From Phycisphaerales bacterium (GTDB lineage Bacteria > Planctomycetota > Phycisphaerae > SM23-33), in the NCBI GenBank assembly GCA_003485185.1, contig DNAS01000019.1, positions 15,845 through 22,703 of the forward strand: a stretch of 6,859 bases of DNA. The letters are read 5' to 3'. A program made the position numbers and the translations under genes. Positions 1 through 5,976 of this stretch are shown here, piece after piece. Every line of letters begins with the position of its first letter. Positions within the stretch are counted from its first letter, which is position 1. Below the pieces are notes generated by a model. The model worked only from the letters and a program-made list of their open reading frames with translations. It had not been told where the DNA came from and made no database searches.

Positions 1-75
1 GGGTGCCACCCTCAAGCGTCATGTGCTTGAGGGTGTCGGCACGGCCAAGCAGACAGCGCTTGGCCGATGGCACCC
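1..75. repeat. Nested palindromic repeat, three-way junction
   Basis: Three perfect inverted repeats are nested. The outer pair GGGTGCCA (1-8) matches TGGCACCC (68-75). Inside lie one hairpin with an 11-bp arm CACCCTCAAGC (7-17) pairing with 25-35 around a 7-base loop, and a second with a 9-bp arm CGGCCAAGC (42-50) pairing with 58-66 around a 7-base loop. The outer stem and first hairpin share bases 7-8, so they compete slightly. This design resembles dispersed REP-like palindromic elements; from memory, elements with GGGTGCCAC ends are common in planctomycete intergenic regions, but I cannot verify that here. It lies just upstream of the DUF4416 promoter and may extend beyond the left edge. 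It could also act as a terminator for an upstream gene, although no T-tract follows. Confidence 0.72.
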
Positions 76-99
76 CTTGCCGTGGCGCCCGGCGAGGCG

Positions 100-128
100 T
101 TGACAGCCCGCGCCGCCCGCGCGACAAT
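100..128 (+). promoter_or_regulatory. Sigma70-type promoter of the DUF4416 gene
   Basis: A perfect -35 box TTGACA (100-105) is followed by a 17-base spacer and a -10 box GACAAT (123-128, four of six consensus bases). The predicted transcription start is near 135, only about three bases before the ATG at 138. The match to spacing and -35 consensus is strong for such a GC-rich region. The start site itself is inferred. Confidence 0.62.
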
Positions 129-137
129 GCGCTGGCC

Positions 138-731
138 ATGGCAGAACCCCATCCCCCGCCGCCGGTGAAGCTGATCTGCGGGCTGCTCGCCGCATCGGAC
201 GAGCGGCTCACCGAGGCCCGCACGATGCTGGCAGAGGCGTTCGGGCCGATCGACCTGACCGGCGAGGTGATGGATTTCCCGTTCACCGACTATTACGACG
301 CCCAGATGGGCAGCCCGCTGCTGCGGCAGTTCGTGGCGTTTGAAAAGCTCGTGCCGCCGGAATCGCTGGTGGAGGCGAAGCTTGCGACCAACGAGCTGGA
401 GCGCCGCCTGGCGGCGCGGCAGGCGGGCGGGCCGCCCCGGCCGGTCAACCTCGACCCGGGCTACCTGGAAAGCGGAAAGCTCATTCTGGCGAGCATGAAG
501 AACTTCTCGCACCGGGTGTACCTGTCCGGCGGGGTCTACGCCGAGGTGACGCTGATGTTCCGCCACGGACGGTGGCGGGCGCTGGAATGGACCTTTCCGG
601 ACTACGCCTCCGGGCGGTACGATGCGTTCCTGACCGCCGCGCGGACGCGCATGCGGCGGCAGTGGAAAACAGCAACGGAATGCACCGCGGAGCCCGCAGA
701 GGGCGCGGAGAATCCGGGAGAAGAAAAATGA
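138..731 (+). CDS. DUF4416 family protein
   Basis: A 197-residue soluble protein of the DUF4416 family, whose biochemical role is not known to me. Family-type blocks are visible: FPFTDYYDAQMGSPLLRQF (47-65), FEKL (68-71), TNELE (84-88), NLDPGYLESGKLILAS (104-119), SHRVYLSGGVYAEVTL (124-139) and WTFPDYAS (151-158). No signal peptide or membrane segment is seen. The reading frame is open upstream to the window edge, but the family homology starts just after the ATG at 138 and a promoter ends at 128, so that start is chosen. No Shine-Dalgarno precedes it, which suggests leaderless or very-short-leader translation. The domain ends near residue 177; the last 20 residues include TAEPAEGAEN (183-192), encoded by a 9-bp-unit repeat, so this tail was probably acquired from the repeat. 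It lies 189 bases ahead of the glycosyltransferase gene, with no clear functional link. Confidence 0.85.
   Translation: MAEPHPPPPVKLICGLLAASDERLTEARTMLAEAFGPIDLTGEVMDFPFTDYYDAQMGSPLLRQFVAFEKLVPPESLVEAKLATNELERRLAARQAGGPPRPVNLDPGYLESGKLILASMKNFSHRVYLSGGVYAEVTLMFRHGRWRALEWTFPDYASGRYDAFLTAARTRMRRQWKTATECTAEPAEGAENPGEEK
684..712 (+). repeat. Repeat arm, three 9-bp units CGCRGAGRR-like
   Basis: After a leading AC, three tandem 9-mers are read: CGCGGAGCC (686-694), CGCAGAGGG (695-703) and CGCGGAGAA (704-712). They lie in frame in the DUF4416 gene and encode the A-E-x pattern TAEPAEGAEN. The arm matches the reverse complement of 852-880 at 24 of 29 positions. From memory, this unit is a widespread dispersed repeat in several environmental phyla, where it creates AENAEDAE-like peptides. 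Confidence 0.75.
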
Positions 732-920
732 ACAGCCCTGCGGATCGGTTTCCGCGCTTGCCGTCGATGGATGCCGTTTTCCGGCGTCCCGACGGAGGGA
801 ATCGAACTGCCGAGGCAACGCGGAGAATCGGCAACTGATTGTGATTTGCCTTTCTCTGCGTCCTCCGCGTTCTCCGCGGTAAAAGGTTTTGGGAGTTTCG
901 TTGAAACAGGAGTCCACGAC
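732..920 (+). other. Intergenic region before the glycosyltransferase gene
   Basis: This 189-base gap holds the opposite repeat arm (852-880), one orphan 9-mer CGCGGAGAA (819-827), and a small hairpin GTTTC-GTT-GAAAC (895-907) abutting the Shine-Dalgarno AGGAG (908-912) of the next gene. I found no convincing sigma70 promoter and no hairpin followed by a T-tract. The transferase gene may therefore be read from the promoter at 100-128, or from a promoter type I cannot recognise. Confidence 0.5.
852..880 (-). repeat. Inverted repeat arm, three 9-bp units
   Basis: Read on the minus strand it is AC followed by CGCGGAGAA (878-870), CGCGGAGGA (869-861) and CGCAGAGAA (860-852). This is the inverted partner of 684-712, with 139 bases between the arms. 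In one minus-strand frame it would read TAENAEDAEK, a peptide typical of this dispersed repeat rather than of a real gene. No target-site duplication is evident outside the two arms. Confidence 0.75.
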
Positions 921-2012
921 ATGATCCTCTGGGCGGCGCTGGGCGCTTTGGCCCTTTCGTTCGGCATCTCGCTGCTGGCGACGCCCCTGTCGCGGCGCGT
1001 GGCGTTCCGCTTCGGCATGATCGACATGCCGCAGCGGCACAAGGCGCACGCGCAGCCGACGCCGTTGCTGGGCGGGTGCGCGGTCTTCGCGGCGATCCTG
1101 GGCCCGGCGCTGCTGGTGACGGCCGTCGCGAGAATCTGGGCGGCCACCCAGATTCCCGCGTGGCTTCCCCCGGTCCTGAAGCAGCACATCCCCGGCGCGG
1201 CCGAGAAGGCGCCGTTCGCGCTGGGCGTGCTGGCGGCGGCGGCCGTCCTGCACGTGCTGGGCATCATCGACGACCGCAAGGCCCTCGGCCCGCTGGTCAA
1301 GCTCGCCGTGCAGGTGGCCGTGTGCACGGCCGTGACGCTCGTCTGCGACCTGCGCGTGCTGACGGTCGCCGGCGAACCGCTCAGCGCGATCCTGACGGTG
1401 CTCTGGCTGGTGACGATCACCAACGCGTTCAACTTCCTGGACAACATGGACGGTCTGTCGGCCGGCGTGGCGGTGATCGTCTGCGCCGCCCTGCTCAGCG
1501 CGTCGGTGGGCGTGGGGCAGTTGTTCGTGCCGGCCTGGCTGTGCCTGATGCTCGGGGCGCTGCTGGGCTTCCTGGTCTACAACTTCCCCCCCGCCAGCAC
1601 GTTCCTGGGCGACGCCGGGTCGCTGGTCATCGGCTTCCTGCTGGGCGTGCTGTCGGTCCGCACCACGTACGTCCAGCCGGGGCAGGAATACTGGTCCTAC
1701 GGCGTGTTCGTGCCGCTGGTGTTGATGGCCGTGCCGCTCTATGACACCGTCAGCGTGGTGCTGCTCCGCCTGCGCGACCGCAAGAACCCCATGGTGGGCG
1801 ACCGGCGGCACTTCTCGCACCGACTGGTGCGGCGCGGGATGAGCCAGCGCAGGGCGGTCCTGACGATCTACCTGTGCACGGGCGCGACGGCGATCTCCGC
1901 CGTCCTGCTGCCGCACGTGCGGAGCGTGACGGCGGCCGTGATGATCTTCGCCCAGACGCTGGCGGTGCTGGCGCTGGTGGCGCTGCTGGAAAGCGGCGAC
2001 GGAAAGGCATGA
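921..2012 (+). CDS. MraY/WecA-type polyprenyl-phosphate sugar-1-P transferase
   Basis: This 363-residue integral membrane enzyme belongs to the glycosyltransferase 4 (MraY/WecA/TagO) family. The family moves a sugar 1-phosphate from a UDP-sugar to undecaprenyl phosphate on the inner membrane face, starting glycan synthesis. Visible motifs are DMPQRHKAHAQPTPLLGG (35-52), the Mg-binding IIDDRKALGP (115-124), NAFNFLDNMDGLSAG (168-182), FLGDAGSLVIGF (228-239) and the cytoplasmic histidine motif HFSHRL (297-302), a variant of the WecA-like HxHHRL. About ten hydrophobic segments are present and the length suits the family. The DMPxxRKxH-type start and the histidine motif favour WecA/TagO over peptidoglycan MraY, but substrate (GlcNAc or other) is not determinable. 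The ATG at 921 is chosen for AGGAG (908-912) and because the first TM follows directly. Its stop overlaps the next gene (ATGA), implying translational coupling with the ligase/polymerase-like gene. Confidence 0.88.
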   Translation: MILWAALGALALSFGISLLATPLSRRVAFRFGMIDMPQRHKAHAQPTPLLGGCAVFAAILGPALLVTAVARIWAATQIPAWLPPVLKQHIPGAAEKAPFALGVLAAAAVLHVLGIIDDRKALGPLVKLAVQVAVCTAVTLVCDLRVLTVAGEPLSAILTVLWLVTITNAFNFLDNMDGLSAGVAVIVCAALLSASVGVGQLFVPAWLCLMLGALLGFLVYNFPPASTFLGDAGSLVIGFLLGVLSVRTTYVQPGQEYWSYGVFVPLVLMAVPLYDTVSVVLLRLRDRKNPMVGDRRHFSHRLVRRGMSQRRAVLTIYLCTGATAISAVLLPHVRSVTAAVMIFAQTLAVLALVALLESGDGKA

Positions 2013-4255
2013 CCCCTCCGATCGGCCAGAGCGACGCGCGCGGGCGTTCCCCGTCGGTGGGGGCGGGGCTTCAGACCGTTGCGGCCGTCGGGCTCCTGGC
2101 GATCGCCGCCGCGCGATGCCTGGTCAGCGAGGTTCCCTTCCGCTCGGCGCAGTTCCCCGATCTCGGCGAGTTGTCGCGCGTCTCGTTCGCGGTGGCGATC
2201 CTTTCCGTCGCGACGCTCTGGGCGCTGGGCGGCGCGCTGGCCGGCACGCTGCGCGTCCGCGGCGCCGCGCTGGCCGTGATGATCCTCGCGTTCGCCGCCT
2301 GGGCGCTGGCGGCGGCGTGGAACGCCTCCGACCGGCGCAGCGCGCTGGACGGCTGGCTGGAGCAGGCCACGCTCCTGCTGGCGGGCTGGCTGGCGCTGCA
2401 ACTGTTCTCCGAGCCCCGCCGCTGGCGGCTGCTGCTGGCCGTGCTGGCCGGCGCGCTGGTGCTGGCGAGCGTCAAGAGCCTCTGGCAGGTCGCCGTGGAG
2501 ATTCCCGAACGGATCCGCGATTTCGACCTGCACCGCGCCGAACGCCTGGCGCAGTTCGGGGCGATCGAGGGATCCATCGAGGCGCAACTCTTCGAGAACC
2601 GCCTGCGCGACCCGACGCCGACGGGTTATTTCGCGGCGCTGGCGAACCTGTTCGCCTCGGCGCTGCTGGTGCTGACGGCGGCGACGGCGGGACTGGCTGC
2701 GGACCGGATCGCCGTCGCGCGGTCCCGGCGCCGCACGGGCGACGCCTCGCGCGAGCCCTGGCAGATCGACACCGCGCTGCTGTCGGGCGTGCTGCTGGCA
2801 GCGGCGGCGCTGGCGGGCGCCGTCGTGCTCGTGCTGACGCGCAGCCGGGGAGGCATCCTCGCCGGCTCCGTGGCGTTCGCGGCGGCAGTGATCGTCGTTC
2901 CGCTGCGCCGCCGCCTGGCGGCGCACTGGCGGCGATGGCTGCTCGTCGTGGCGACTGCGTTCCTGGCGGGCGTCGCAGCCGTCGTCGCCTACGGGATCCG
3001 CTTCGACCGCCTGCCGACGAAGACGATGACCTTCCGCTGGTACTACTGGACGGCCTCCGCCGAGATCGTGCGGGAGAATCCGCTGCTGGGGGCGGGCCCG
3101 GCCAACTTCGACAGCGCGTACCTTCGCCACCGCCGTCCCGCGGCTGAGGAAGCCGTCAAGATGCCCCACAACGTGCTGGCCCACGCGCCGGCGCAGTTCG
3201 GGATTCCCGGCGGGGCGCTGTACCTGGCGATCCTCGTGTGGATGCTGGCGGCTGCGGTCCGCCCGCGCGGGCCGCAACTCGACGAACCGCCCGCGCCACG
3301 CGGGGCCCGAAGCATCTGGGCGGCACTCGGCGTGGTATTGGCGGCGGCGTTGTTCGCTCGGCTGGTGCTGGCCAGGACGATGATCGACGCGAACCTCGCC
3401 GTCCTCGACGCGCTGCTGCCGGCCGTGGTGCTGGCCGCGGGGCTGGCGCTGGGCGCGTGGGCGGCGGGACTGCTCGGCCCCGACGGCACGCCGCGAGGCG
3501 AACTGGCCCGGGCGATCCTCGCCTGCGGGCTGGGCGCGTTCGTCCTGCACAACATGGTGGAGTTCGGCCTGTGGGCCCCGGCCACCGCGATGCTGTTCTG
3601 GCTGGGCGCCGGGGCGTGCGCGGCGCAGGGGCCGGGACGAAGCTGGCTCCTGACGCGATGGCGCTGGCCGGTCGTGCTGGCGGCGCTGGCGGCGGCTGTC
3701 GCAGCCGGGGCGGTGCTGGCTCGCCCCGTCTGCGCGCGGAGCCTGCTGACCCTCCAGGCCCGCGAACCCGACAGCCCCCTGCCGGCGGCGGAGCGATTCC
3801 GCCTGGCAGAGCAGGCCGCGCGGTCCGACCCGCTGGATCCCCTCTCGGCCATGGACGCCGCGAAGCTCGCGCTGGAGGCAGCCGCCGATCCCGCCCGCCG
3901 GGCTGCGATGGTCGGGCGGGCGGTCTTCTGGGCCCGCGAGGCGACGCAGCGGGATCCGCTCGACTTCGCCACTCACCGCCTGCTGTCCGAGGTGTTGTTC
4001 GCCGCCGGCGACCCGGCCTTCCTGGACGCGCTGGCCCGCGCCGTCGAACTCAACCCCCAGGACATGCGCCTGCGGATGGACTACGCCGAACGCCTCCTGG
4101 AACGTGGGCAGAAGGCCCAGGCCGCCGACCAGCTCCGCCGCGTGAGGGACACCAACGACCGCCAGCGGCAGGCGATTCCCGACGCCATGCAGCAGCTCCA
4201 GCCGAACGAACTGGCGCGATTGCGACGCCTGGCCGACCGGGCGGGCCTGCCCTGA
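2009..4255 (+). CDS. O-antigen ligase/polymerase-like protein with helical-repeat tail
   Basis: A 748-residue protein in two parts. Residues about 20-571 carry roughly a dozen or more hydrophobic segments with Wzy_C/O-antigen-ligase features: LTRSRGGILAG (276-286, the RSRG motif before a TM), then FRWYYWTASAEIVRENP (342-358), LLGAGPANFD (359-368) and PHNVLAHAPAQFGIPG (386-401), with conserved Arg and His residues. Such proteins polymerise or transfer undecaprenyl-linked glycans on the outer side of the inner membrane. Residues about 590-748 are soluble, helical and TPR-like: alternating segments include WAREATQRDPLDFATHRLL (641-659) and LARAVELNPQDMRLRMDYA (675-693). This tail probably sits in the periplasm and may bind partners. 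The ATG overlaps the transferase stop by four bases, with a weak GGAAAGG (2001-2007) ahead. Ligase, polymerase or protein O-glycosyltransferase cannot be separated from sequence alone. Confidence 0.82.
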   Translation: MTPPIGQSDARGRSPSVGAGLQTVAAVGLLAIAAARCLVSEVPFRSAQFPDLGELSRVSFAVAILSVATLWALGGALAGTLRVRGAALAVMILAFAAWALAAAWNASDRRSALDGWLEQATLLLAGWLALQLFSEPRRWRLLLAVLAGALVLASVKSLWQVAVEIPERIRDFDLHRAERLAQFGAIEGSIEAQLFENRLRDPTPTGYFAALANLFASALLVLTAATAGLAADRIAVARSRRRTGDASREPWQIDTALLSGVLLAAAALAGAVVLVLTRSRGGILAGSVAFAAAVIVVPLRRRLAAHWRRWLLVVATAFLAGVAAVVAYGIRFDRLPTKTMTFRWYYWTASAEIVRENPLLGAGPANFDSAYLRHRRPAAEEAVKMPHNVLAHAPAQFGIPGGALYLAILVWMLAAAVRPRGPQLDEPPAPRGARSIWAALGVVLAAALFARLVLARTMIDANLAVLDALLPAVVLAAGLALGAWAAGLLGPDGTPRGELARAILACGLGAFVLHNMVEFGLWAPATAMLFWLGAGACAAQGPGRSWLLTRWRWPVVLAALAAAVAAGAVLARPVCARSLLTLQAREPDSPLPAAERFRLAEQAARSDPLDPLSAMDAAKLALEAAADPARRAAMVGRAVFWAREATQRDPLDFATHRLLSEVLFAAGDPAFLDALARAVELNPQDMRLRMDYAERLLERGQKAQAADQLRRVRDTNDRQRQAIPDAMQQLQPNELARLRRLADRAGLP

Positions 4256-4282
4256 ACGGGCCGAGGCGATCGTCCCCTCAGG
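4251..4282. other. Convergent gene junction with a short dyad over both stop codons
   Basis: Two genes converge with 22 bases between their stop codons (4253-4255 on +, 4280-4278 on -). CCTGA (4251-4255) pairs with TCAGG (4278-4282), and GGG (4258-4260) can pair with CCC (4275-4277) across a two-base bulge. No T-tract follows in either direction, so this is a weak candidate for a bidirectional stop signal at best. Confidence 0.3.
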
Positions 4283-4622
4283 ATTTCCCCTTCTCGCTGC
4301 GGTACTGGATGACCTGGACCTTCTCCATCGTCACCAGCCCTTCGCGGACGATCTCGTCCAGCAGCGGAAGCAGCGGCGCGAGCTTCTCGTCGGTGTCCAC
4401 GATCTCGATGACCATCGGCAGGTCCTCGCTGAGGCGCAGCACCTTGGCCGCGTGCAGCCGGCTGTTGGCGCCGTAGCCCATGACGCCGCGCAGCACCGTC
4501 GCGCCGGCGATGTTCAGCTCGCGGGCCTTCAGGACGATGTGCTCGTAGAGCGGCCTGCCGTCGTGCCGGTCGCTCTCGCCGACGAGGATTCGCAGCAGCG
4601 TGGCTTGCCCGGAAAGTTTCAT
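4278..4622 (-). CDS. DUF190 family protein, CrcB-associated
   Basis: A 114-residue soluble protein of the DUF190 family, which has a PII-like ferredoxin-type fold by family knowledge and is often encoded beside crcB. Conserved stretches are RILVGESDRHDGRPLYEHIV (11-30), AGATVLRGVMGYGANSRLH (39-57), LSEDLPMVIEIVD (64-76) and GLVTMEKVQVIQY (95-107). Length is normal and no membrane segment is present. The ATG at 4622 has an upstream AGGGAG eight bases away. It is the last gene of the ispD-crcB-DUF190 operon, 52 bases after crcB. The context suggests a role with the fluoride channel, perhaps as a ligand-sensing or regulatory partner. That is inference; the molecular function of DUF190 is not established to my knowledge. 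Confidence 0.88.
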   Translation of the reverse strand: MKLSGQATLLRILVGESDRHDGRPLYEHIVLKARELNIAGATVLRGVMGYGANSRLHAAKVLRLSEDLPMVIEIVDTDEKLAPLLPLLDEIVREGLVTMEKVQVIQYRSEKGKS

Positions 4623-4638
4623 CGCGTCGTCTCCCTGC

Positions 4639-4670
4639 GTTCCGCGCGGCCAGAGGGCCCCGGCGGAAAC
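4639..4670 (-). promoter_or_regulatory. Intercistronic hairpin between crcB and DUF190
   Basis: TTCCGC (4640-4645) pairs with GCGGAA (4663-4668), and inside it GGCC (4648-4651) pairs with GGCC (4656-4659) around a four-base loop. In the minus-strand transcript the stem ends only a few bases before the AGGGAG ribosome site of DUF190. It could affect translation or mRNA decay, or simply reflect GC richness. There is no U-tract, so it is not an intrinsic terminator. Confidence 0.35.
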
Positions 4671-4674
4671 GCCG

Positions 4675-5058
4675 TCATTTCCATATTCCCAGCAGCGCCC
4701 GCCCGGCGAACAGGCCCGCGAAGACCAGCGCGATCCCCAGCGCGCACGAGCCAGCCACGTTCGCCGCCGCCCAGGCGTACTGGCGGTCCTGGACCAGTTG
4801 CACCGTCTCCAGGCTGAACGTGCTGAACGTCGTGAACGCCCCCAGCACGCCGATCAGCAGCCCGATGCGCAGATTTTCCGAAACGATCCGCTCGGAAAAC
4901 ACCGCCGCCAGCAGCCCGATGACGAACGAGCCGAGCAGGTTGACCGCGAGCGTCCCCCAGGGCAACACGCCCCCGGCAAGGCGCTGCACCAGCCCGCCCA
5001 GGCCGTACCGCGCCAGCGCCCCGATCGCCCCGCCGATCGCTATGCAAAGAAGTTTCAT
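4675..5058 (-). CDS. crcB: Fluoride channel CrcB/FluC
   Basis: A 127-residue four-TM membrane protein that exports fluoride passively across the inner membrane. By family knowledge it works as a dual-topology homodimer, and a single gene copy fits that. Signature motifs are GGAIGALARY (9-18) in TM1, WGTLAVNLLGSFVIG (34-48) in TM2 with the pore Asn40, and GVLGAFTTFSTFSLE (70-84) in TM3, carrying the two phenylalanines (F78, F81) of the fluoride-coordinating Phe box. Length is typical and nothing is missing. The ATG at 5058 follows a GGAGAG ribosome site. It sits 22 bases after ispD and 52 before DUF190 in one operon. No fluoride riboswitch (crcB motif) was seen ahead of it or ahead of ispD, so expression may be constitutive or linked to ispD. 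Confidence 0.94.
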   Translation of the reverse strand: MKLLCIAIGGAIGALARYGLGGLVQRLAGGVLPWGTLAVNLLGSFVIGLLAAVFSERIVSENLRIGLLIGVLGAFTTFSTFSLETVQLVQDRQYAWAAANVAGSCALGIALVFAGLFAGRALLGIWK

Positions 5059-5080
5059 CGTCTCTCCGGTGTTCGGGGCG

Positions 5081-5812
5081 TCACCACCGGGCTTCGTGGA
5101 ACGGCCCCATGCCGTCGTCCTTGGGCTTGGGTTTCGGCAGCGTGCCGAGGACGGACTCCGCCAGGCGCAGGTCGCCCGGGGTGGTGATCTTGACGTTCCG
5201 CGGGTCGCCCGTCACCACGCTGACGGGGTGCCCGAGGCGCTCGACGAGCTGGGCGTCGTCGGTGGCGTCGGTGACGGGCCCCGCGTAGGCCCGCACGAGC
5301 AGCTCGCGCCGGAAGACCTGCGGCGTCTGCGCCTCCCAGAGCCCCTCGCGCGGAAGCGTCTGGTCGATCATGCCCGCACCGGAGACCTTCTTGAGCGTGC
5401 CGTGCAGCGGATAGGCGAGGATGGCCGCGCCGGTCTTCCCGGCCTCGGCGAACACCGCGTCGATCCACAGCGCCGAGACGCACGGGCGGACGGCGTCGTG
5501 GACGGCCACCAGCTCCGCCTCGTCCGAGACCCGCGCCAGGGCGTTGCGGACGGAATCGGCCCGCGTGGCCCCGCCCGTCACCACCGTCACGCCCATGAAG
5601 CCCAGCGCCCCGCCGAACCGGGTGCGGATTTCCTCCTCGTCGGCGGCCGAGACGACCAGGAGGGTCTGGACCACGTCGTCGCGCCCGGTGAAGGCCTCCA
5701 GCGTGCGGAGAAAGACCGGCTGACCGGCGATCCTCTGGAAAATCTTGTTCGCCTTGCCACCGAAGCGTTTGCCCGACCCGGCCGCGGGCACGATGACCGA
5801 AACTTTCGCCAT
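5081..5812 (-). CDS. ispD: 2-C-methyl-D-erythritol 4-phosphate cytidylyltransferase
   Basis: A 243-residue cytoplasmic enzyme that joins MEP and CTP to give CDP-methylerythritol and pyrophosphate, a step of the MEP isoprenoid pathway. The nucleotide-binding loop VPAAGSGKRF (8-17) is followed by NKIF with Lys23; Arg16 and Lys23 have the same spacing as Arg20 and Lys27 of E. coli IspD. Other family blocks are GGATRADSVRNAL (80-92), VAVHDAVRP (102-110) with Asp106 and Arg109, GTLKKV (138-143) with the conserved Thr139, REGLWEAQTPQVF (155-167), TDDAQLVE (184-191) and NVKITTPGDLRLAE (206-219) with Lys208. Gly138 replaces the usual Asp before Thr139, but the residues known to be catalytic are kept. 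The last 20 residues are a Lys/Pro-rich extension. The ATG at 5812 has AGGGAGA upstream and a promoter behind it. It leads an operon with crcB and DUF190. Confidence 0.93.
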   Translation of the reverse strand: MAKVSVIVPAAGSGKRFGGKANKIFQRIAGQPVFLRTLEAFTGRDDVVQTLLVVSAADEEEIRTRFGGALGFMGVTVVTGGATRADSVRNALARVSDEAELVAVHDAVRPCVSALWIDAVFAEAGKTGAAILAYPLHGTLKKVSGAGMIDQTLPREGLWEAQTPQVFRRELLVRAYAGPVTDATDDAQLVERLGHPVSVVTGDPRNVKITTPGDLRLAESVLGTLPKPKPKDDGMGPFHEARW

Positions 5813-5843
5813 GGGTTCTCCCTGGGCGCCAGGCCCGCGGCCA

Positions 5844-5872
5844 TCATACCCCCCGCCGGCGGGCCCGGCAAC
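5844..5872 (-). promoter_or_regulatory. Sigma70-type promoter of the ispD operon
   Basis: On the minus strand, a -35 box TTGCCG (5872-5867) is followed by a 17-base spacer and a -10 box TATGAT (5849-5844, five of six consensus bases). The predicted start is near 5837, giving a leader of about 24 bases that contains the ispD ribosome site. The spacer includes a perfect palindrome CCCGCCGGCGGG (5853-5864), which may be chance in this GC-rich DNA or a repressor site. Confidence 0.6.
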
Positions 5873-5905
5873 TCGCAGACGGGCGCGGCGGCGGTAAAGA
5901 CCGCT

Positions 5906-5921
5906 CGTGAAACAAATCACG
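5906..5921. promoter_or_regulatory. CRP/FNR-type dyad, candidate operator
   Basis: A perfect 16-bp dyad, CGTGA-AACAAA-TCACG, with the GTGA-N6-TCAC core of CRP-family sites. Its centre (5913.5) lies at about -70 from the predicted rnf-side start and about -76 from the predicted ispD-side start. The first distance is that of class I CRP activation. The binding protein is unknown; the consensus is the E. coli CRP one and may not carry over. A second small hairpin, GCGGT-AAAG-ACCGC (5891-5904), lies next to it. Confidence 0.45.
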
Positions 5922-5947
5922 ATGCCGCGGAATCCGTCTGCACCCCC

Positions 5948-5976
5948 TTTACACGCTCGGCGCGGAGGGATATCAT
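5948..5976 (+). promoter_or_regulatory. Sigma70-type promoter of the rnf operon
   Basis: A -35 box TTTACA (5948-5953) and a -10 box TATCAT (5971-5976), each five of six consensus bases, are separated by exactly 17 bases. The predicted start near 5983 leaves a leader of about 32 bases with AGGAG (6003-6007) before the GTG at 6015. This supports GTG 6015 over the more upstream in-frame starts. Confidence 0.7.

Noticed and set aside
1..75. tRNA gene, because of the cloverleaf-like folding
   Set aside because: There are only two inner hairpins, with no T-loop GTTCGA box, no anticodon arm geometry and no CCA-proximal pattern.
728..838. A 36-codon ORF starting in ATGA overlap with the DUF4416 stop, with GGGAG seven bases ahead
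   Set aside because: The peptide has no recognisable features, lies inside the repeat-bounded segment, and its purine-rich upstream signal is part of or next to the repeat. Chance is the simpler reading.
12..3976. Very long minus-strand open frames opposite the DUF4416, transferase and ligase genes (12-1916 and 1868-3976)
   Set aside because: Their products are Arg/Gln/His-rich without recognisable domains, and they lie antisense to genes with clear family motifs. Long antisense frames are expected at this GC content.
4256..4277. Intrinsic terminator between the converging genes
   Set aside because: Only a weak, bulged stem spans the stop codons and no T-tract follows on either strand.
5220..5410. 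Loss of an active-site residue in IspD (GTLK in place of DTxK)
   Set aside because: After aligning by motif spacing, the residues with known roles (Asp106, Arg109, the Thr of this motif, Arg155, Lys208) are all kept. The substituted Asp is only the neighbour of the key Thr.
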